From the NCBI GenBank assembly GCA_007922305.1, contig ML677342.1:2017843-2081842 (forward strand): DNA of 64,000 bases, written 5' to 3'. A model generated the notes under the pieces. That model saw only the letters and a program-made list of their open reading frames with translations. It ran no database searches and was not told the origin of the DNA. This stretch comes from Dermatemys mawii. Its lineage: Eukaryota; Chordata; Testudines; Dermatemydidae. Shown here piece after piece: positions 1-12,192 of the stretch. Position 1 is the stretch's first letter; each line of letters opens with the position of its first letter. The translations under genes were made by a program, and so were the position numbers.

Positions 1-733
1 CAATGATAATTTATCTGTTTTAAGCTATCTTTTTTGGGACATCATTGCCCATATACCTATATGGTATAAATACATAGCTGTGCACAGGTTACCCTACATT
101 TTGCATCATTTTCGGTATTGCTTTAATTTGTTATACTGAATGTCCAGTCAACTGGTCAACATAAATTTCATATTTTTATTTTATTTTGTCTACAGATGTT
201 AGCAGATAGATCCTTATTTCAGATGCAAGTGCTCTTCTATACATTCTAACCTGTTTTCATTAAGTATTTATATTTCAGGTATTTTTGTAAAAACAATAGT
301 ATTTTGTCTTACAAATGTTTTGTAAACTAATAATTTTTTGAATCAAACTGATTTTTTTTTATGGACTTCCTTCACATTTTCAGATAACCTTCTTAGTAAT
401 TTTTATTAAAAATTAGCACCTCCATTTTGATGGGTTTTTGAGTAGCCACTAAAAATATAGCTTTCACTGTAAGAATACATGCAAACTGAACAGAGTACAA
501 TGTTTGGGGAAGCTCTGTGAAGTTCCCTTGAATAGCTACATTGCAGGCCCTGTTTATTCTGTATATTTTTATTCAACATTTTTAGATAGCACCAAGATTA
601 CATTTTGGCTTATTGAGTAATAACACAGACTGAAATTCTCACCATATAGAAGTTGATGGCTAAACTTCCACTGATTTCAGTAAGGCCAGTATTTCACCCA
701 TGGTCTCTGCATCAATGAGCTCACAATCTAAAT
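1..733. other. AT-rich non-coding stretch
   Basis: No coding region, RNA gene or repeat is recognised here. The stretch is AT-rich, with homopolymer T and A runs and stop codons in all frames. Confidence 0.6.
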
Positions 734-960
734 CAGGGGTCTCCAATCTATGGCCTAGGGGCCGGATCCGGCCCACAGAGTCTATTTGTCCAGCCCCCCG
801 CATGAACTGCTGCTGGCGGCCCCATGTGCGGAGAGGTGAGTGCTCCCGCGGTGCAGATGGAGGAGCAAAGAGTGGGGCGGGGCATGGCAGCGGCCTGGCT
901 GGAGGAGCAAAGGAGGAGGGTCACGGAAGAAGCTGGAGGAGCGGGGGGGGGGGGGGCGGT
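734..960 (+). repeat. hAT-like element 5' end fragment with poly-G tract
   Basis: The segment starts with CAGGGGTCTCCAATC, which resembles hAT-type terminal inverted repeats also seen at 5487 and 29551 in this window. It is strikingly GC-rich against AT-rich surroundings and ends in a run of 14 G (943-956). I see no matching right-hand terminal repeat, so this is probably a truncated non-autonomous copy. An 89-codon open frame across it is a by-product of GC content, not a gene. Confidence 0.5.
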
Positions 961-1041
961 CTAAACTGATCTAAACTGATCATTAGATTGAACCAGCAGC
1001 CAAGGGGATGGATTAAAGGAAGGAAAAAAATCACTGAACAA

Positions 1042-3480
1042 AGAATCATAGATGATTAGGGTTGAAAGAGACCTCAGGAAGCTATCTAGTCCAACTACCT
1101 GCTCAAAGCAGGATGAACCCCAACTAAATCATTATTGTCAAACTGGGGCTCAAAAACCTTCCACCACCTCCCTAAATAACCCATTCCAGTGCATCACCAT
1201 ACTCCTAATGAAATAGTTTTTCCTAATGTCCAACCAAGACCTCCCCCACCATAACTTGAGACCACAGCTCCTTGTTCAGTCATCTGCCACCACTGAGAAC
1301 AGCCTAGCTCCATCCTCTTTGGAACTGCCTTCAGGTAGTTGAAGGCTGCTATCAAATTCCCCCCTCACTTTTCTCTTCTGCAGACTAAAAAAGCCCAGTT
1401 CTCTCCCTCTCCTCATAACTCATGTGCCTCAGCCCCCTAATAATTTTCATTGCCCTCTGCTGAAGTCTCTCCAATTTGTCCACATCCGTTCTGTAGTGGG
1501 GGCCCAAAACTGGATGCAACACTCCAGATGTGGCCTCACCCGTGCTGAACAGAAGGGAATAATCACTTCCCTTCATCTGCTGGCAATGTTCCTACTAATG
1601 CAGCCCAATATGCCATTAGCCTTTTTGACAACAAGGGCACACTGTTGACTCATATCCAGCGTCTTGTCCACTATAATCTCCAGGTCCTTTTCTGCAGAAC
1701 TGATACTTAGCCAGTAGGTCCCCAGCCTGTAACAGTGCATGGGATTCTTTTGTCCTAAGTGTAGGACTCTGCACTTGTCCTTGTTGAACTTCATCAGATT
1801 TCTTTTGGACCAATTCTTCAATTTGTCTAGGTCACTCTGTACCATATCCCTACCCTTCAGTATATCTACCTGTCCCCACCTCCTCTGCTTAGTGTTATCT
1901 GCAAACTTTCTGAGGGTGCAATCCATCCTATCATCAAGATCATTAATAAAGATGTTGAACAAAACCAACACCAGGACCGACCCCTGGGTCACTTGGCTTG
2001 ATACCAGATGCCAACTAGACATCGAGCCATTGATCACAACCAATTGAGCCCGATGATCTAGCCAGTTTTCTATCACCTTATAATCCATTCATTCAATCCA
2101 TACTTCTTTAACTTACTGGCAAGAATACTGTGGGATATCATATCAAAAGCTTTGCTAAAGTCCACCACTTTCACCATATTCACAGAGCCAATTATCTCAT
2201 CATAGAAAGCAATAGAAAGCATAGAAAGGTTGGTCAGGTATGATTTGCTCTTGGTGAATCCATGTTGACCATTCCTGATCACCTTCCTCTCCTCCAAGTG
2301 GAATCAAAATGGATTCCATTAGCACCTGCTCCATGATTTTTCCATAGTCTGAAATGAAGCTGACCAGTCTGTAGTTCTCCAGATTCTCCTCCTTCCCATT
2401 TTAAAACATGGGCACTATATTTGCCTTTTTCCAATTGTCTGGGACCTCCCCTGATCACCATGAGTTTTCAAAAATAATAGCCAGTGGCTCTGAAATCACA
2501 TTAGCCAACTCCTTCAGTACCCCTAGATGCATTGCATCTGGGCCCATGGACGTATGCATGCCCAGATTTTCTAAATAGTCCTTAACCTGTTCTTTCACCA
2601 TTGAGGGCTATTAACCTCCTCCCCATTCTGTGCTGCATAGTGGAGGAGTCTGGGAGTTGACCTTGTCTGTGAAGACCAAGGCAAAAAAAAAGCATTGAGT
2701 ACTTCAGCTTTTCCCACATCATCTGTCACTATGTTACCTCCCCAATTCAGTAAGGATCCCACATTTTCCCTGACCTTCTTGATGCAAACGAAGAAACCCT
2801 TCTTGTCACCCTTCACATCCCCTGCTAGCTGCAACTCCAACTGTGCTTTGGCTTTCCTGACTACACCTCTGCATGCTTGAGCAATATTTCTATACTCTTC
2901 CCTAGTCATCTGTCCAAGTTTCCCCTTCTTGTAAGCTTCCTTTTTGTGTTTAAGCTCACCGAAGATTTCTCTGGTAAGCCAGGCTGGTCGCCTGCCATAT
3001 TTGTTATTCTTTTTGCACATCGGGATGGTTTGTTCCTACACTCTCAATAAGGCTTCTTTAAAATACAGCCAGCTCTCCTAGATTCCTTTACCACTCATAT
3101 TAGCCTCCCAGAGGGTCCTTCCCATCAGTTCTCTCTGACGGAGTCAAATTCTGCTTTTCTGAAATCTAAGGTCTGCTGCTGTCCTTTCTTCCTTTTGTCA
3201 GCATTCTGAGCTCGACCATCTGATGGTCACTATTGCCCAGGTTGCCACCCACTTCTACTTCCCTTACCAATTCTTCCCTGTTTGTAAGCAGCAGGACAAG
3301 AGGAGCACGGCCCCTAGTTGGTTCCTCCAACACTTAAACAGGAAGTTGTCCCCAACACTCTCCAAAAACTTCCCAGATTGTCTGTGCACTGCTGAATTGC
3401 TGCTGTCCTGGGAGATGTCAGGGTGATTGAAGCACCCCCATGAGAAACAGGATTTGGAAACTTCTGTTCTTCAAGGAAAG
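1042..3480 (-). mobile_element. CR1 non-LTR retrotransposon (LINE), 5'-truncated and decayed
   Basis: This is a minus-strand CR1 element about 2.4 kb long. Its 3' end lies at the low coordinate, where the plus strand reads AAGAATCATAGATGATTAGG, the reverse complement of the ATTCTATG-type tail of CR1. The usual CR1 3' segment follows (ctgctcaaagcaggatgaacc). Going up in coordinate come the RT C-terminus, the RT core, the linker and part of the endonuclease. The element appears 5'-truncated within the endonuclease around 3450-3480. CR1 elements normally lack target duplications and I see none. The reading frame is broken many times, so the copy is inactive. Confidence 0.92.
1385..3450 (-). pseudogene. 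CR1 ORF2 pseudogene (endonuclease C-terminus + reverse transcriptase)
   Basis: ORF2 of CR1 encodes an apurinic-type endonuclease joined to a reverse transcriptase, which carries out target-primed reverse transcription. Read from high to low coordinate, an endonuclease motif FNHPDIS is at 3411-3434 and SDHQMVEL at 3208-3231. The linker with the KKEAYKKGKLGQ segment is near 2920-2960. RT motif A, DFSKAFD, is at 2142-2162, the QGSVL block at 1972-1986, and the catalytic box is FADN at 1894-1905. Active CR1 has FADD there, so a catalytic aspartate is lost. The DKCRVLHLG segment near 1760-1790 is typical of the region after the palm. Coding pieces alternate between frames (for example near 2088 and 2297), so several frameshifts are present. 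The pieces are co-linear and cover most of the RT. Confidence 0.9.
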
Positions 3481-3835
3481 CCTTGTCTATCTAGACTGAG
3501 GTACAGCTGGAATAATGAGAAGAGAATTATGCTCACAAATTCCAAGTCTGCTCCACACGTCTCTGGGGTTTGATGCCATAAAAGAAGCATGTCCAAGAAA
3601 AACGGTTTTATTAAAAATGTTGCTTCTATGTGCCAAGTAATTCTTTGCTGAGTCAGTCAGCCAGGCACAGAGCCTAATTCCATACCTACTTTGACAGTGC
3701 TGTGATTGCACTCATAGAATTGTGAATGTCCTTTCACATAGACCCACTTTGTGAGACTTTTCCTGAGACACGGCAGCAATGCCAGCCCAAGTTTGGAAAC
3801 TCCTGGAAAAGCACCATTTGTAAGTCTACAGTGTG
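3481..3835. other. Unrecognised segment next to hairpin
   Basis: Minus-strand open frames of 73-74 codons cover 3487-3878, but I recognise no domain in them. An AATAAA lies on the minus strand near 3610. The segment could be part of an unknown repeat that also contains the hairpin at 3836-3924. This is inference from position only. Confidence 0.3.
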
Positions 3836-3924
3836 TTTTCAAGAGAAAGTTTGCACTGAGTACCCTACAGAGCAACATGCTAAGTTGCTCTGTAGGGAAC
3901 TCAGTGCAAACTTTCTCTTGAAAA
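3836..3924. repeat. Near-perfect inverted repeat (41-bp arms, 7-nt loop)
   Basis: The left arm 3836-3876 and right arm 3884-3924 are reverse complements over 41 positions with a single mismatch (A at 3862 against T/A context at 3898). They are separated by the 7-nt spacer ATGCTAA. A transcript from either strand would fold into one long hairpin. The arms do not match any other repeat I recognise in the window. The arm identity is much higher than in the other foldback elements here, which suggests a recent origin or a conserved structure. Confidence 0.9.
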
Positions 3925-4765
3925 AGTCTCTTCGCAGTCCCCTGCTTCTTTTCTGATTTGTGGTTTATGATCAGTATTTGTGAGATTTTGATGCCTTTTG
4001 TATATCAAATTAATCTGGAGAAAGTGATACATTAAACAGAAAATATATACACCAGTAACATACTGAATCAGAACTACCTCTGCTTCTACATATAGGCTGA
4101 AGGAAAATAACAGTGATAGATGAAACTCAGATGGTTCATATCTATACCTAGAAATGTCAGAGTTATGTAAGAGGAGTACCTAAACCTTTTGGGGTCAGAA
4201 GTGTTCTGAGAACAAGCTCTCTTATGTGATTTCAAAAATACCTGTATTTGTATTTCAGATGAATCAGAAATAACACAAAAATAGCTTAACTCTTGCCAGA
4301 TCAATATTTCTATTTTCAGACTTAATCAAAAATTCAGAGGATTGCTAAAATAAAAATTTAACAGCAGCAAATACATATATAAAAAAACCAACCAAAGCAA
4401 AACAACTTTTTACCTCCAAAAATGTTTTGGGTTAAGTTGCATTTAGTTCTGAACAATTTTGGAGCAAAGTTCAGGTCAATTCTTATATTATTTGATGTAG
4501 TTTATTCTTCCTTTTAATAGATCTGTTTTTCAATATAAAGGAGTGTTGAAACATTCAGGTATCAAAAAACAGCCAGCCGAACTAACTTCTCTATTCACAA
4601 GTTTCTTTGGGAGATCAGATGGCTTGCATGCAACTGGCAATGAACAACTAAGCTTTTCATACCTAGACTTAATCTCGTTTAGTTGCCAGATTATAAGGGT
4701 TTTTTTTTTATGATACCAATAGGTGAGCATGCTTGTTGGCACTCACAGGCCTTTTCTTTGTCTAT
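3925..4765. other. AT-rich non-coding stretch
   Basis: I recognise no gene or repeat here. Short frames on the minus strand (4086-4304, 4530-4742) show no family motif. Confidence 0.55.
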
Positions 4766-4769
4766 ATGC

Positions 4770-5010
4770 AAACACTGAACAAATGTAATTAAACTGGTTT
4801 AAAAATTGATTTATTTAAATCCATGCAGCTCATTGTGTACACACTCTTAAAACAGTCTAAGAGTGCTTCATATCAGTTTAGCTTAAGCAGTTTCATTAAT
4901 GGCTTAGCTAAATTGATATCAGGTACTCCAAAACTGGGGGCTTGGACCAATTTAATCGAATTGGTTTAAACTGCTGCAACTTATGTGGGAAGATGTCCTC
5001 ATATGCTTTA
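4770..5010. repeat. Probable MITE (internally palindromic)
   Basis: The segment contains paired inverted motifs built on AAACTGGTTTAA/TTGGTTTAAACTG at its two sides (about 4791 and 4960-4975). It also carries GTGTACACACTCTT, similar to the TGTCTACAC-type ends of MITEs elsewhere in the window. Boundaries are approximate and the family is unassigned. Confidence 0.4.
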
Positions 5011-5089
5011 TCTTCACTGCTTAAAAAAAGGTGATGAGGGCTTTTTTTCTTTTATAGTAATATAACAAATGTGTGATAGTTCTCTGTAA

Positions 5090-5285
5090 AAACCTAGCAG
5101 AAATAAGCTCCCTGTTCTTTTTACTGTGAGGTAGCTAGACAACCTCATCCCTGTGGTTAATATCACCTTGTTTACCCAGGAGTAAAACTAGAGTGCCTTG
5201 CCTTCACTAGGATTTTACAGTAGGATATGTAACGTGCATTAGTTATCCCACAGTAAAAATACCCTTCTTTTGCAATGAAGACAAA
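5090..5285. repeat. Probable MITE with TTTACTGTG/CACAGTAAA inverted ends
   Basis: TTTTTACTGTGAGGTAGCTAGAC near 5118 is mirrored by GTTATCCCACAGTAAAAA near 5240-5258. The interior contains further inverted short blocks around ATGTAACGTGCATTAG. It resembles other foldback MITEs of this window. Ends and target duplication are not resolved. Confidence 0.4.
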
Positions 5286-5486
5286 ACCAAAGAGGTTAAG
5301 GACTGAGGTGCCAAGTATTAAAAGTCTTATTTACATCAATGGATTTAAGCACGTCCTTAAGTGCTACAATGATTTAGGTCATGAATGGGCATAGAGCTTA
5401 ATCCTACTGCACTGATTTAAATGAGAGCTTTGCTATTTATTAAAACAGGGCAGGTCTGGACTTATAAAGAAATACTCTGTAGATTA

Positions 5487-5778
5487 CAGGAGTCAGGAAC
5501 CTTTCAGAAGTGGTGTGCCGAGTCTTCATTTATTCATTCTAATTTAAGATTTTGCATGCCAGTATTACATGTTAACGTTTTTTAGAAAGTCTCTTTCTAG
5601 AAGTCTACAATATATAATTAAACTATTGTTGTATGTAAAGTAAATAAGGTTTTTAAAATGTTTAAGAAGCTTCATTTAAAATGAAATTAAAATGTAGAGC
5701 CCCCCGGAAGGGTGGCCAGGACCATTGTGAGTGCCACTGAAAATCACCTTGTGTGCCACCATAGGTTGCCTACCCCTG
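5487..5778. mobile_element. Non-autonomous hAT-like DNA transposon
   Basis: The element begins CAGGAGTCAGGAACC and ends GGTTGCCTACCCCTG, whose reverse complement is CAGGGGTAGGCAACC, so the termini are inverted repeats. It is about 290 bp, with an AT-rich centre and a GC-rich right arm. CTGTAGAT lies just left and CTGTAGAA just right, compatible with a degraded 8-bp duplication, although the left copy is offset by 2 bp. No transposase is present. Confidence 0.65.
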
Positions 5779-7199
5779 CTGTAGAACTTCTAGGCAAACC
5801 TTCCTTAAGGCTTCTGCACATTGGTAGGATAGGACACAGCATATTCAGCTGCTACTGTAATTATTTCCATTCTGTGTAAAACTAATAAATCCAATTTCCA
5901 GTGCCGTTTTTATAAGCATTGAATTCACTTTAAAGCGTCTAAACTTTTTGTAAATTAAAAGTGGCTTTTCCTCAAAATTAGGTTCAGACCTATCTTGAAC
6001 ACAAAATAAAAATGTGTTACTGATCTTACAGTATAGTATAGTGGTCCCAAGGAAGCTTTAAAGGGCTAATTGAGAAGCTCACACATAAAACTAATTTGCT
6101 GTGCTGCCAAATTAATGTTAATTTCATATTTTTACATGCATTGTTTCTGTGTTTAATTTGAAAAGTAACAAAGCACTAGAAAATATATGCTGCAGGGGAC
6201 AATCCAGAATTGGCAGAATGATGAACTAGGTGACCTAAAAGTTGCTTGGGTTTGGTTTTGTTTTTTGCACCCTTCCATTCCTAAATTCAACTCTAGCATT
6301 TCCATTGCTGTGAAAAGCAGTGTATGGTGACATGGTTGCATGAACGTTTCAAAATTAAATTGAATAATTTATATTGTGCAGCTTTCAAAATAATGATTAT
6401 TCTTTAGATACTTCTACTTGCATGTGTCTTCCTTTCAGAAATAATGAACATATTTTTTTAATGTCAAAATCACTCCACAAACATTTTACAGGTTAATTAG
6501 TAGCAAGAAACAGTTTCTTCCTGGTGCATGGATCTCAACCCCCATGGCTTCGCTGGGAATGCCCTAGAAGCAAGATCTAGGGATGAGTGAATCTTGTTGA
6601 TTTCAAGGTTTTATGGACCTGGCACACTGGTTTTGAGGGTTCATAAATCTATATTGAGTTAATAAAACTACCCTCCTCCTCTGCTGTAATTTAAGACTGT
6701 TTTCTCTCATTTCAGATAAACAGCTGAAGGGAAACATATATTATGTTGTATTCTTCATAAATAATTGTCCCCCCAAAAGCCCATACAGTGTACAGAATGC
6801 ATCTATACCATCATCAGAATGTTTTCTTCTCCCCTTTCTGATCTGTATTTCAGTCTATGTTTGTTTCTATCCCCTCTCTGCTCCATTTTTCACAATTACT
6901 CCTAACCAGAACATGAATCCAATAACAACTAAATCAGTCAAACTTTCAAACTCAGGATGTTCAAGTGGGTATGAAATTATGCAAAACAAATTTGCCCATT
7001 CTTTAAAAAAAGACCAACAAATGCTTTATTCCACCTGGCATATTGTATTGTAACAGACAACTAATAGCGAACACAAGTCACATAATGATTTCAGCATAGG
7101 CAATAAACTCATTGCATTGTATGTTACTCTAATTGTATAGAGTCTAGAAACAACTGTGGGATTTAGCATTCTTCATGTGTTTCATCGCATGATCTCAAA
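5779..7199. other. Non-coding stretch
   Basis: I see no gene or recognised repeat here. It is AT-rich, and its short open frames lack family motifs. Confidence 0.55.
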
Positions 7200-7490
7200 G
7201 GGCTAGGCTCCGATCTCATGCCAAAGCTCTGTCAGGATCCTCAAACTAGGCATTTCCCTGCCTCTCTCTCTTGTGGGGTCCAATCTGGTAGATATTCTCC
7301 CAGGCTGCCTAAAAGACTGGGCCCAGCACAAAACACAGCCAGGGGAGGATGTGAAGGTCACCCCATTATAAAGTTTAGCCCACTGATTAGTGCACTTCGT
7401 CATTGGAACTGGGACATGAACTTGGGTCTTCCAGGTGAGTGCCCTAGTCATAGGCTATAGTGTCACTCGCTCATTCTCTGGCCCAATGAA
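7200..7490 (-). repeat. tRNA-derived SINE copy, minus strand
   Basis: On the minus strand, CTAGGGCACTCACCTGGAAG followed by ACCCAAGTTCATGTCCC (7380-7455) gives an A-box-like and a B-box-like block spaced as in a tRNA-derived SINE. The same arrangement appears on the plus strand at 7555-7620, so the two are inverted copies of one family. The boundaries are approximate. Open frames on both strands across this region are by-products. Confidence 0.6.
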
Positions 7491-7554
7491 TATTTCATTA
7501 TTTTATAGAATGTGGAACATTTTCAATAAGAGAGATTGAGAGAGACCCACCCAC

Positions 7555-8050
7555 AATATCCCAGAGGTTAGGGCACTCTCCAGAGACGTGGGAGATCAGG
7601 TTTCACATCCCTGCTCCAAATCTGGTGGAGGAAGTATTTGTTTTACCACATCATGGATGAGTACTCTAACCACTGAGTTTAAGGTTATCAGAGGGAACAA
7701 TAGCATCACCACTATACCTAGCCAGAGAGAGAAAGGCACCTATCTTAGGAAAGGCTTCACAGCTGTGAATTACAACTTTGTCTCTTCATCTGACCTGGAC
7801 AAAGGCACCTAACTCCTTTTGAGGGGTAGGACTCAGGCCATACCTTTCTCCTAGGCATTTCCTATTGGCTAGCTTAAGCAAGTTCCCACTGAGCACACTG
7901 GCTTCTATGAAACCAATTCTTAGGTGCCTAGCTCTCCACATACAATGTATAGGCATCTAACTCAGGGTTGAGGATTCAGGTAGGTGGCAGAGCTCCTGAA
8001 GTTAGGTTTTGCAATGCTGAGACTAAATCCTCTGTGGATCTAGCCCATGT
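7555..8050 (+). repeat. tRNA-derived SINE copy, plus strand, possibly with extended tail
   Basis: CCAGAGGTTAGGGCACTC near 7561-7579 (A-box-like) and ATCAGGTTTCACATCCC near 7595-7611 (B-box-like) match the inverted copy at 7200-7490. The downstream region repeats short phrases such as AGGCACCTA and TAGGTGCCTA (7734, 7803, 7920). The 3' limit is uncertain, since the downstream part may be a separate repeat. Confidence 0.55.
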
Positions 8051-11000
8051 TTTACAGACATTTAAAATGGGCCCAATCCAACATCCATTTAACTCAATAG
8101 CCTTTTCTATTACTTCTTTCTATTGGTCCTGTTCCAATGCCTTTTGAAGAGTGGTAATATGAAGGACAAAACAATGAAATACTTGCCCCCAAGGATATAC
8201 AATGTTCCTGTGACAGAAACAGTAATAGAACCCAGAAATCCTGATTCTTCGCCACTTTTCATTTGATGCAAGCTTTGGTGAATGTTTGCATGCATCTTCT
8301 GTATACCCAAATTCCATGTTGTCCCGCTACCTGTTGGACTGGAGACCGATGTGAAGTGAAACAAATTCCAGTTCTTGAGAATCTGCTCATACTGCATATT
8401 AGAGATCACTCTTCTTAGATTGCAGTTTTTATTACAATTGACAAGAAATGCTGGAAAGATTTCTTTCCCCCTTACTATATTTTCCTTTGCATATAGAAGG
8501 CCTGGTCAAAAATACCTCTATATCCAAAAACTTCAGATTAGATTTTATAGTTTTTAATTTGATCATGTATTCTTTAAGATGTCTTATCTGAAGTCAGCCT
8601 GAAATAATATAAAATTGGCTTATAGTGTATGCGTTTGCTTTCATCCTTTTCTAGCCGCATTAAAATGACAATTTACTACAGTCTACTATATTCATTTTCT
8701 TGGTATTTAAAGGTTGCCTTTCTGTTGCTAATTGTTAAGATTAAAATAGCAATCATTTTCTGAAATATCACTGTTCTTTCCACTCCTAAAACCAGAAAAA
8801 ACATCCAATTCATTTGAAAATACTGCACTTACCAAACAAATGGGCATACCAGATCTTAGCACACACTATGTCCATTGTGATGCCAAGAGAAAGCAGAGCA
8901 GGAGAATTTACCAAGGCTATAATTAATGCCATTTTCTGGTCTGGTTCCCGAATGGTCCATTGTATGGTCATTACCTATTGCCAATTCCAGATTATTCCCT
9001 TGGCAAGGCTTCTCTCAAATAGTAGCACAACAGCTTAGCTAATATTAGCACAGCCATTGCAACTAGTTTCAGAAGTTTCAGTGTCCTTAATTATATTTGA
9101 CTACACTGGGTATTAACGGTGCTCAGTACCTAGCAGGATTGATCCATAATTCCGTATACTTATTTAAGTCTGTCCCCAATGAATTTTATTTAAGGGGTTG
9201 CTATGACATCATCAGAGCCCTTTGATTTGAGGTATATTGCAGTACACTGTAGTCCAGTAACATGTTTAATGCTCGTCCTCCTTCAATTTTCTTACACCAA
9301 GTACTGGTCTCTGCTTGGCCTCAGGATCCAAGAGCTGCAAATGGCAGCTGCCTTCAACCCCTGATCCTTGCTGAGCTGCGCAAAGTCTACTTGAGTCTGG
9401 GCAATGGTCCGCACCTTGAGTAGATTAATTTCAAGAGGCCCAACTGTCAAAGGCTTACCCGGAAGTGATTATGTAAAGAGTCATTCACCTGACCACTCAT
9501 GTGAGTACAAGTCAGACTTGTATGCAAAGTGTTTGAAGAATCCAGACCTATATTAGGTAAGTCATGATAAAATACAGGAATATAGTACAACAGAGAAAAG
9601 GGTGGGAATGGAAAGGAAATTTGCACAGCATAAAGTTACTTGTTTTCTCCTGGTTTGTATCATGTTAATCCCTTTACATTTTTTAGGTTAGTATTTGTTA
9701 AGTTTTCCTAGGGATGGCTGTCAGGTTTGAGAAGATAATCGAAAGATGTAGGTTTGGAGGTGTTCTGAAGTATCTGAAAAGGGTTTATGAATCATCTCCA
9801 AAATAACAGCCTAAGCAGCATAATTTTCTCCTCAAATTCATTGTTTTTATTTATTACACTGTACATTTGAAAGCTACTGTACCTGTCTCATGCAAGAAAT
9901 ATATTCAGGAACCCATGGGGGCAGGATCTTTCCAGAGCCTCTACAGAACCCTCTGGCACAAGCAAATGCTTCTACTCCAGTTAAATATTCTACACAACTT
10001 TAGTCTCAGAGATTAATACACAATAACCTCTGCCAGACAATCGGCAACAAATAGCTAAAGAAAATTTGCACCAGACAGCTTCTAACATCTGAGGAAGGTA
10101 AAATCTCAGACATAAATAAGGCAGGATTTGTTAATGTTGCTATCCCTGTTATATAACACAAAGTAAAATTCAGCTGAGTTTTAGATGTAGTATATTTTTC
10201 TCTCTTAAATTGCATTTCTCCTTCCCTCTCTCCAACAGTACCAGATTGGGACAGCTCATCCTTTCTGTGGGAAAGGGCTGGACAGCTCACTCTAGAGCCC
10301 ATGAAATACTGGGTTATAGCTGGAGAAGATCACCTGAGAGCAATTGCAAAGATGTCCTCCTCCCAAAGCCTGAGCACATCACTTCCTGTGTGTTCCCAGC
10401 CCCTATGGCCTCAGAACCTGGGACTGAACTCTTTTCTCACATAGGGGAGCTTGTTGCAGTGTCAGTGTCAACAGACAATTTTACTGTAAGGCTCCAGGAC
10501 ACAGTTCCTTCAAATTTTCATTGGTAAGGGCAGAATCAGGTCTTGAATCCTTAGAGATTCATTTGCCCTTTGTTACATGCAGTCATACTGCGTTTTGCAT
10601 TGCTGTTTAGCACTGTGAAATTCTGACTGCCAGACGGTACCAAGAGGGAACATTGTCACTGGCAGGTGGCTCTGCCTTGATGTCATGTTACCTATATTTG
10701 TCCTGATTTTTCAGTCTCCTATCTTCCCAAGAGTATTTCTCCTATAGGTGCAGAACATATGTCTAAGAAATGGGTTCATTTCAGTGGCTTCTGATGTTGA
10801 TGGGCTATCAAAACCTAATGTCTACACAGGAGAAATGATGAAAAAATATTCTTTTAAAACTCAGAATAACTAATTGTAAAACTTGGCAGGCAGCCAACCA
10901 TTTGAAAGTGAAGAAAACATCTTGATTTAACATCTGAGCAGGGATAGGGTTGGTGTGGGGTTTTTTTGTAATCTGTAAACAATTGGACCATATGTAGTGT

Positions 11001-12070
11001 GATGGGAAACATGAAGGCTGTGATAGAATATCATTTAAGAAACCTGGCATTTAATTACTGCATTTGATTAGCTGGATAGAAAAGGCTTTTCATGTTGGTT
11101 TATAACCTCTGTTTTAAAGATATACAAAATAGGTCTTACTCCATTTGTGAGAGCTGCAGAAACACTGATGATTGCAAAATTATTCTTAAGTTATCATTTA
11201 GAGCATGGATGCTTTAAATATACAGGTAGTCACAGTTTTTTAAAAAGGGACTATTTCTCATAAGACAAAGATTTGTCATCTGGTCCTCAGAGATTCCCCA
11301 AACTCCTCAACTTCTTAGTTCAGTGTCTCTCTTCTATTCCCTCCAATCAGTTGCAAGCTTAGTCTTTTCCCCTTGCTACTCTCTTGAATTCAGTCTCTTT
11401 TCCCAGTTATCCCCAAACCTTTTCATTGATCAAGACACAGAGGTGAGTGACTGACCCAGGAATGGATTTAAGCACCAGGCCACCCCAGCAACGTCTCCAC
11501 CCAACCACTCTCACAGACCAGGCATTTAAATCTGGTCCAGTTACAGACATCACACAATATAACCAATAACTCAGGATACACCCTCTTTCAGCCTAACATC
11601 ATGACTCAGGTAACTTCTAAATCTTCTCTCTTTGCTTCCTGCAAGGTAGGCAAGTAGGGGAATCTCAGTCTGCAAAGGCTTTAGATCTCCCCTTCTCCTT
11701 ATAGCAAAAGGTCCACCAAATTCAGGGTCTCATTTGCCTCCAGAAGTTGGCCCTCTTAGCCTTTATCTACACTGGACCCCAGTCTCAAGTTGTGACAAAT
11801 GAAACTTTCCTATATACCTACCTAACATTGGAATTCTCTTGACCTAGACAGTGCCTCCATAATGCTGTGAGAAAGGCAAAAAACCCTCCAAGACTTCTGC
11901 CAATATGTCCCAACAGGAAATGTTCCTTCCTGATCTGCAAAACAGGCAATTACTCAGATCCACGGCACCTTGAAATGCAGCTCAATACCAATATACCTAA
12001 ACTACAGGGAGGGGAGATGGGGCAGCCATCATTGTAAAATGAACCCTAGATGTATGGAGAAGCTTTAAAT
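8051..12070. other. 4-kb non-coding stretch
   Basis: I find no host exon, RNA gene or confidently named repeat. The longest frames (99 codons at 8110-8409 minus, 105 codons at 10210-10527 plus) show no domain I recognise and no codon pattern suggesting a gene. Confidence 0.5.
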
Positions 12071-12192
12071 TAGGGTGACTAGATGTCCCATTTTTATAAG
12101 AACAGTCACTTTTGGGGGATTTTTTCTTATATAGGCCCCTTTTATCCCTCATCCCTGTCCTGTTTTTTTACAGTGGCTATATGGTCCCCCTA
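12071..12192. mobile_element. Short MITE with inverted ends and 8-bp target duplication
   Basis: The element starts TAGGGTGACTAGATGTCCC and ends TATGGTCCCCCTA, whose reverse complement TAGGGGGACCATA matches the start imperfectly. The flanks are CTTTAAAT (12063-12070) and CTTTAAAC (12193-12200), a 7/8 match consistent with the 8-bp duplications of hAT transposons. It is 122 bp long with no coding capacity. Confidence 0.7.

Noticed and set aside
700..969. 89-codon plus-strand open frame in a GC-rich patch
   Set aside because: It lies inside the hAT-like fragment and poly-G tract. Gly/Arg-rich translation from composition, no domain.
1424..2047. Plus-strand open frames of 74 and 102 codons
   Set aside because: They are antisense shadows of the CR1 ORF2 remnant, whose protein motifs are on the minus strand.
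5487..5778. Clear 8-bp target duplication for the hAT-like element
   Set aside because: CTGTAGAT and CTGTAGAA flank it, but the left copy is 2 bp away from the terminus, so I do not claim a true duplication.
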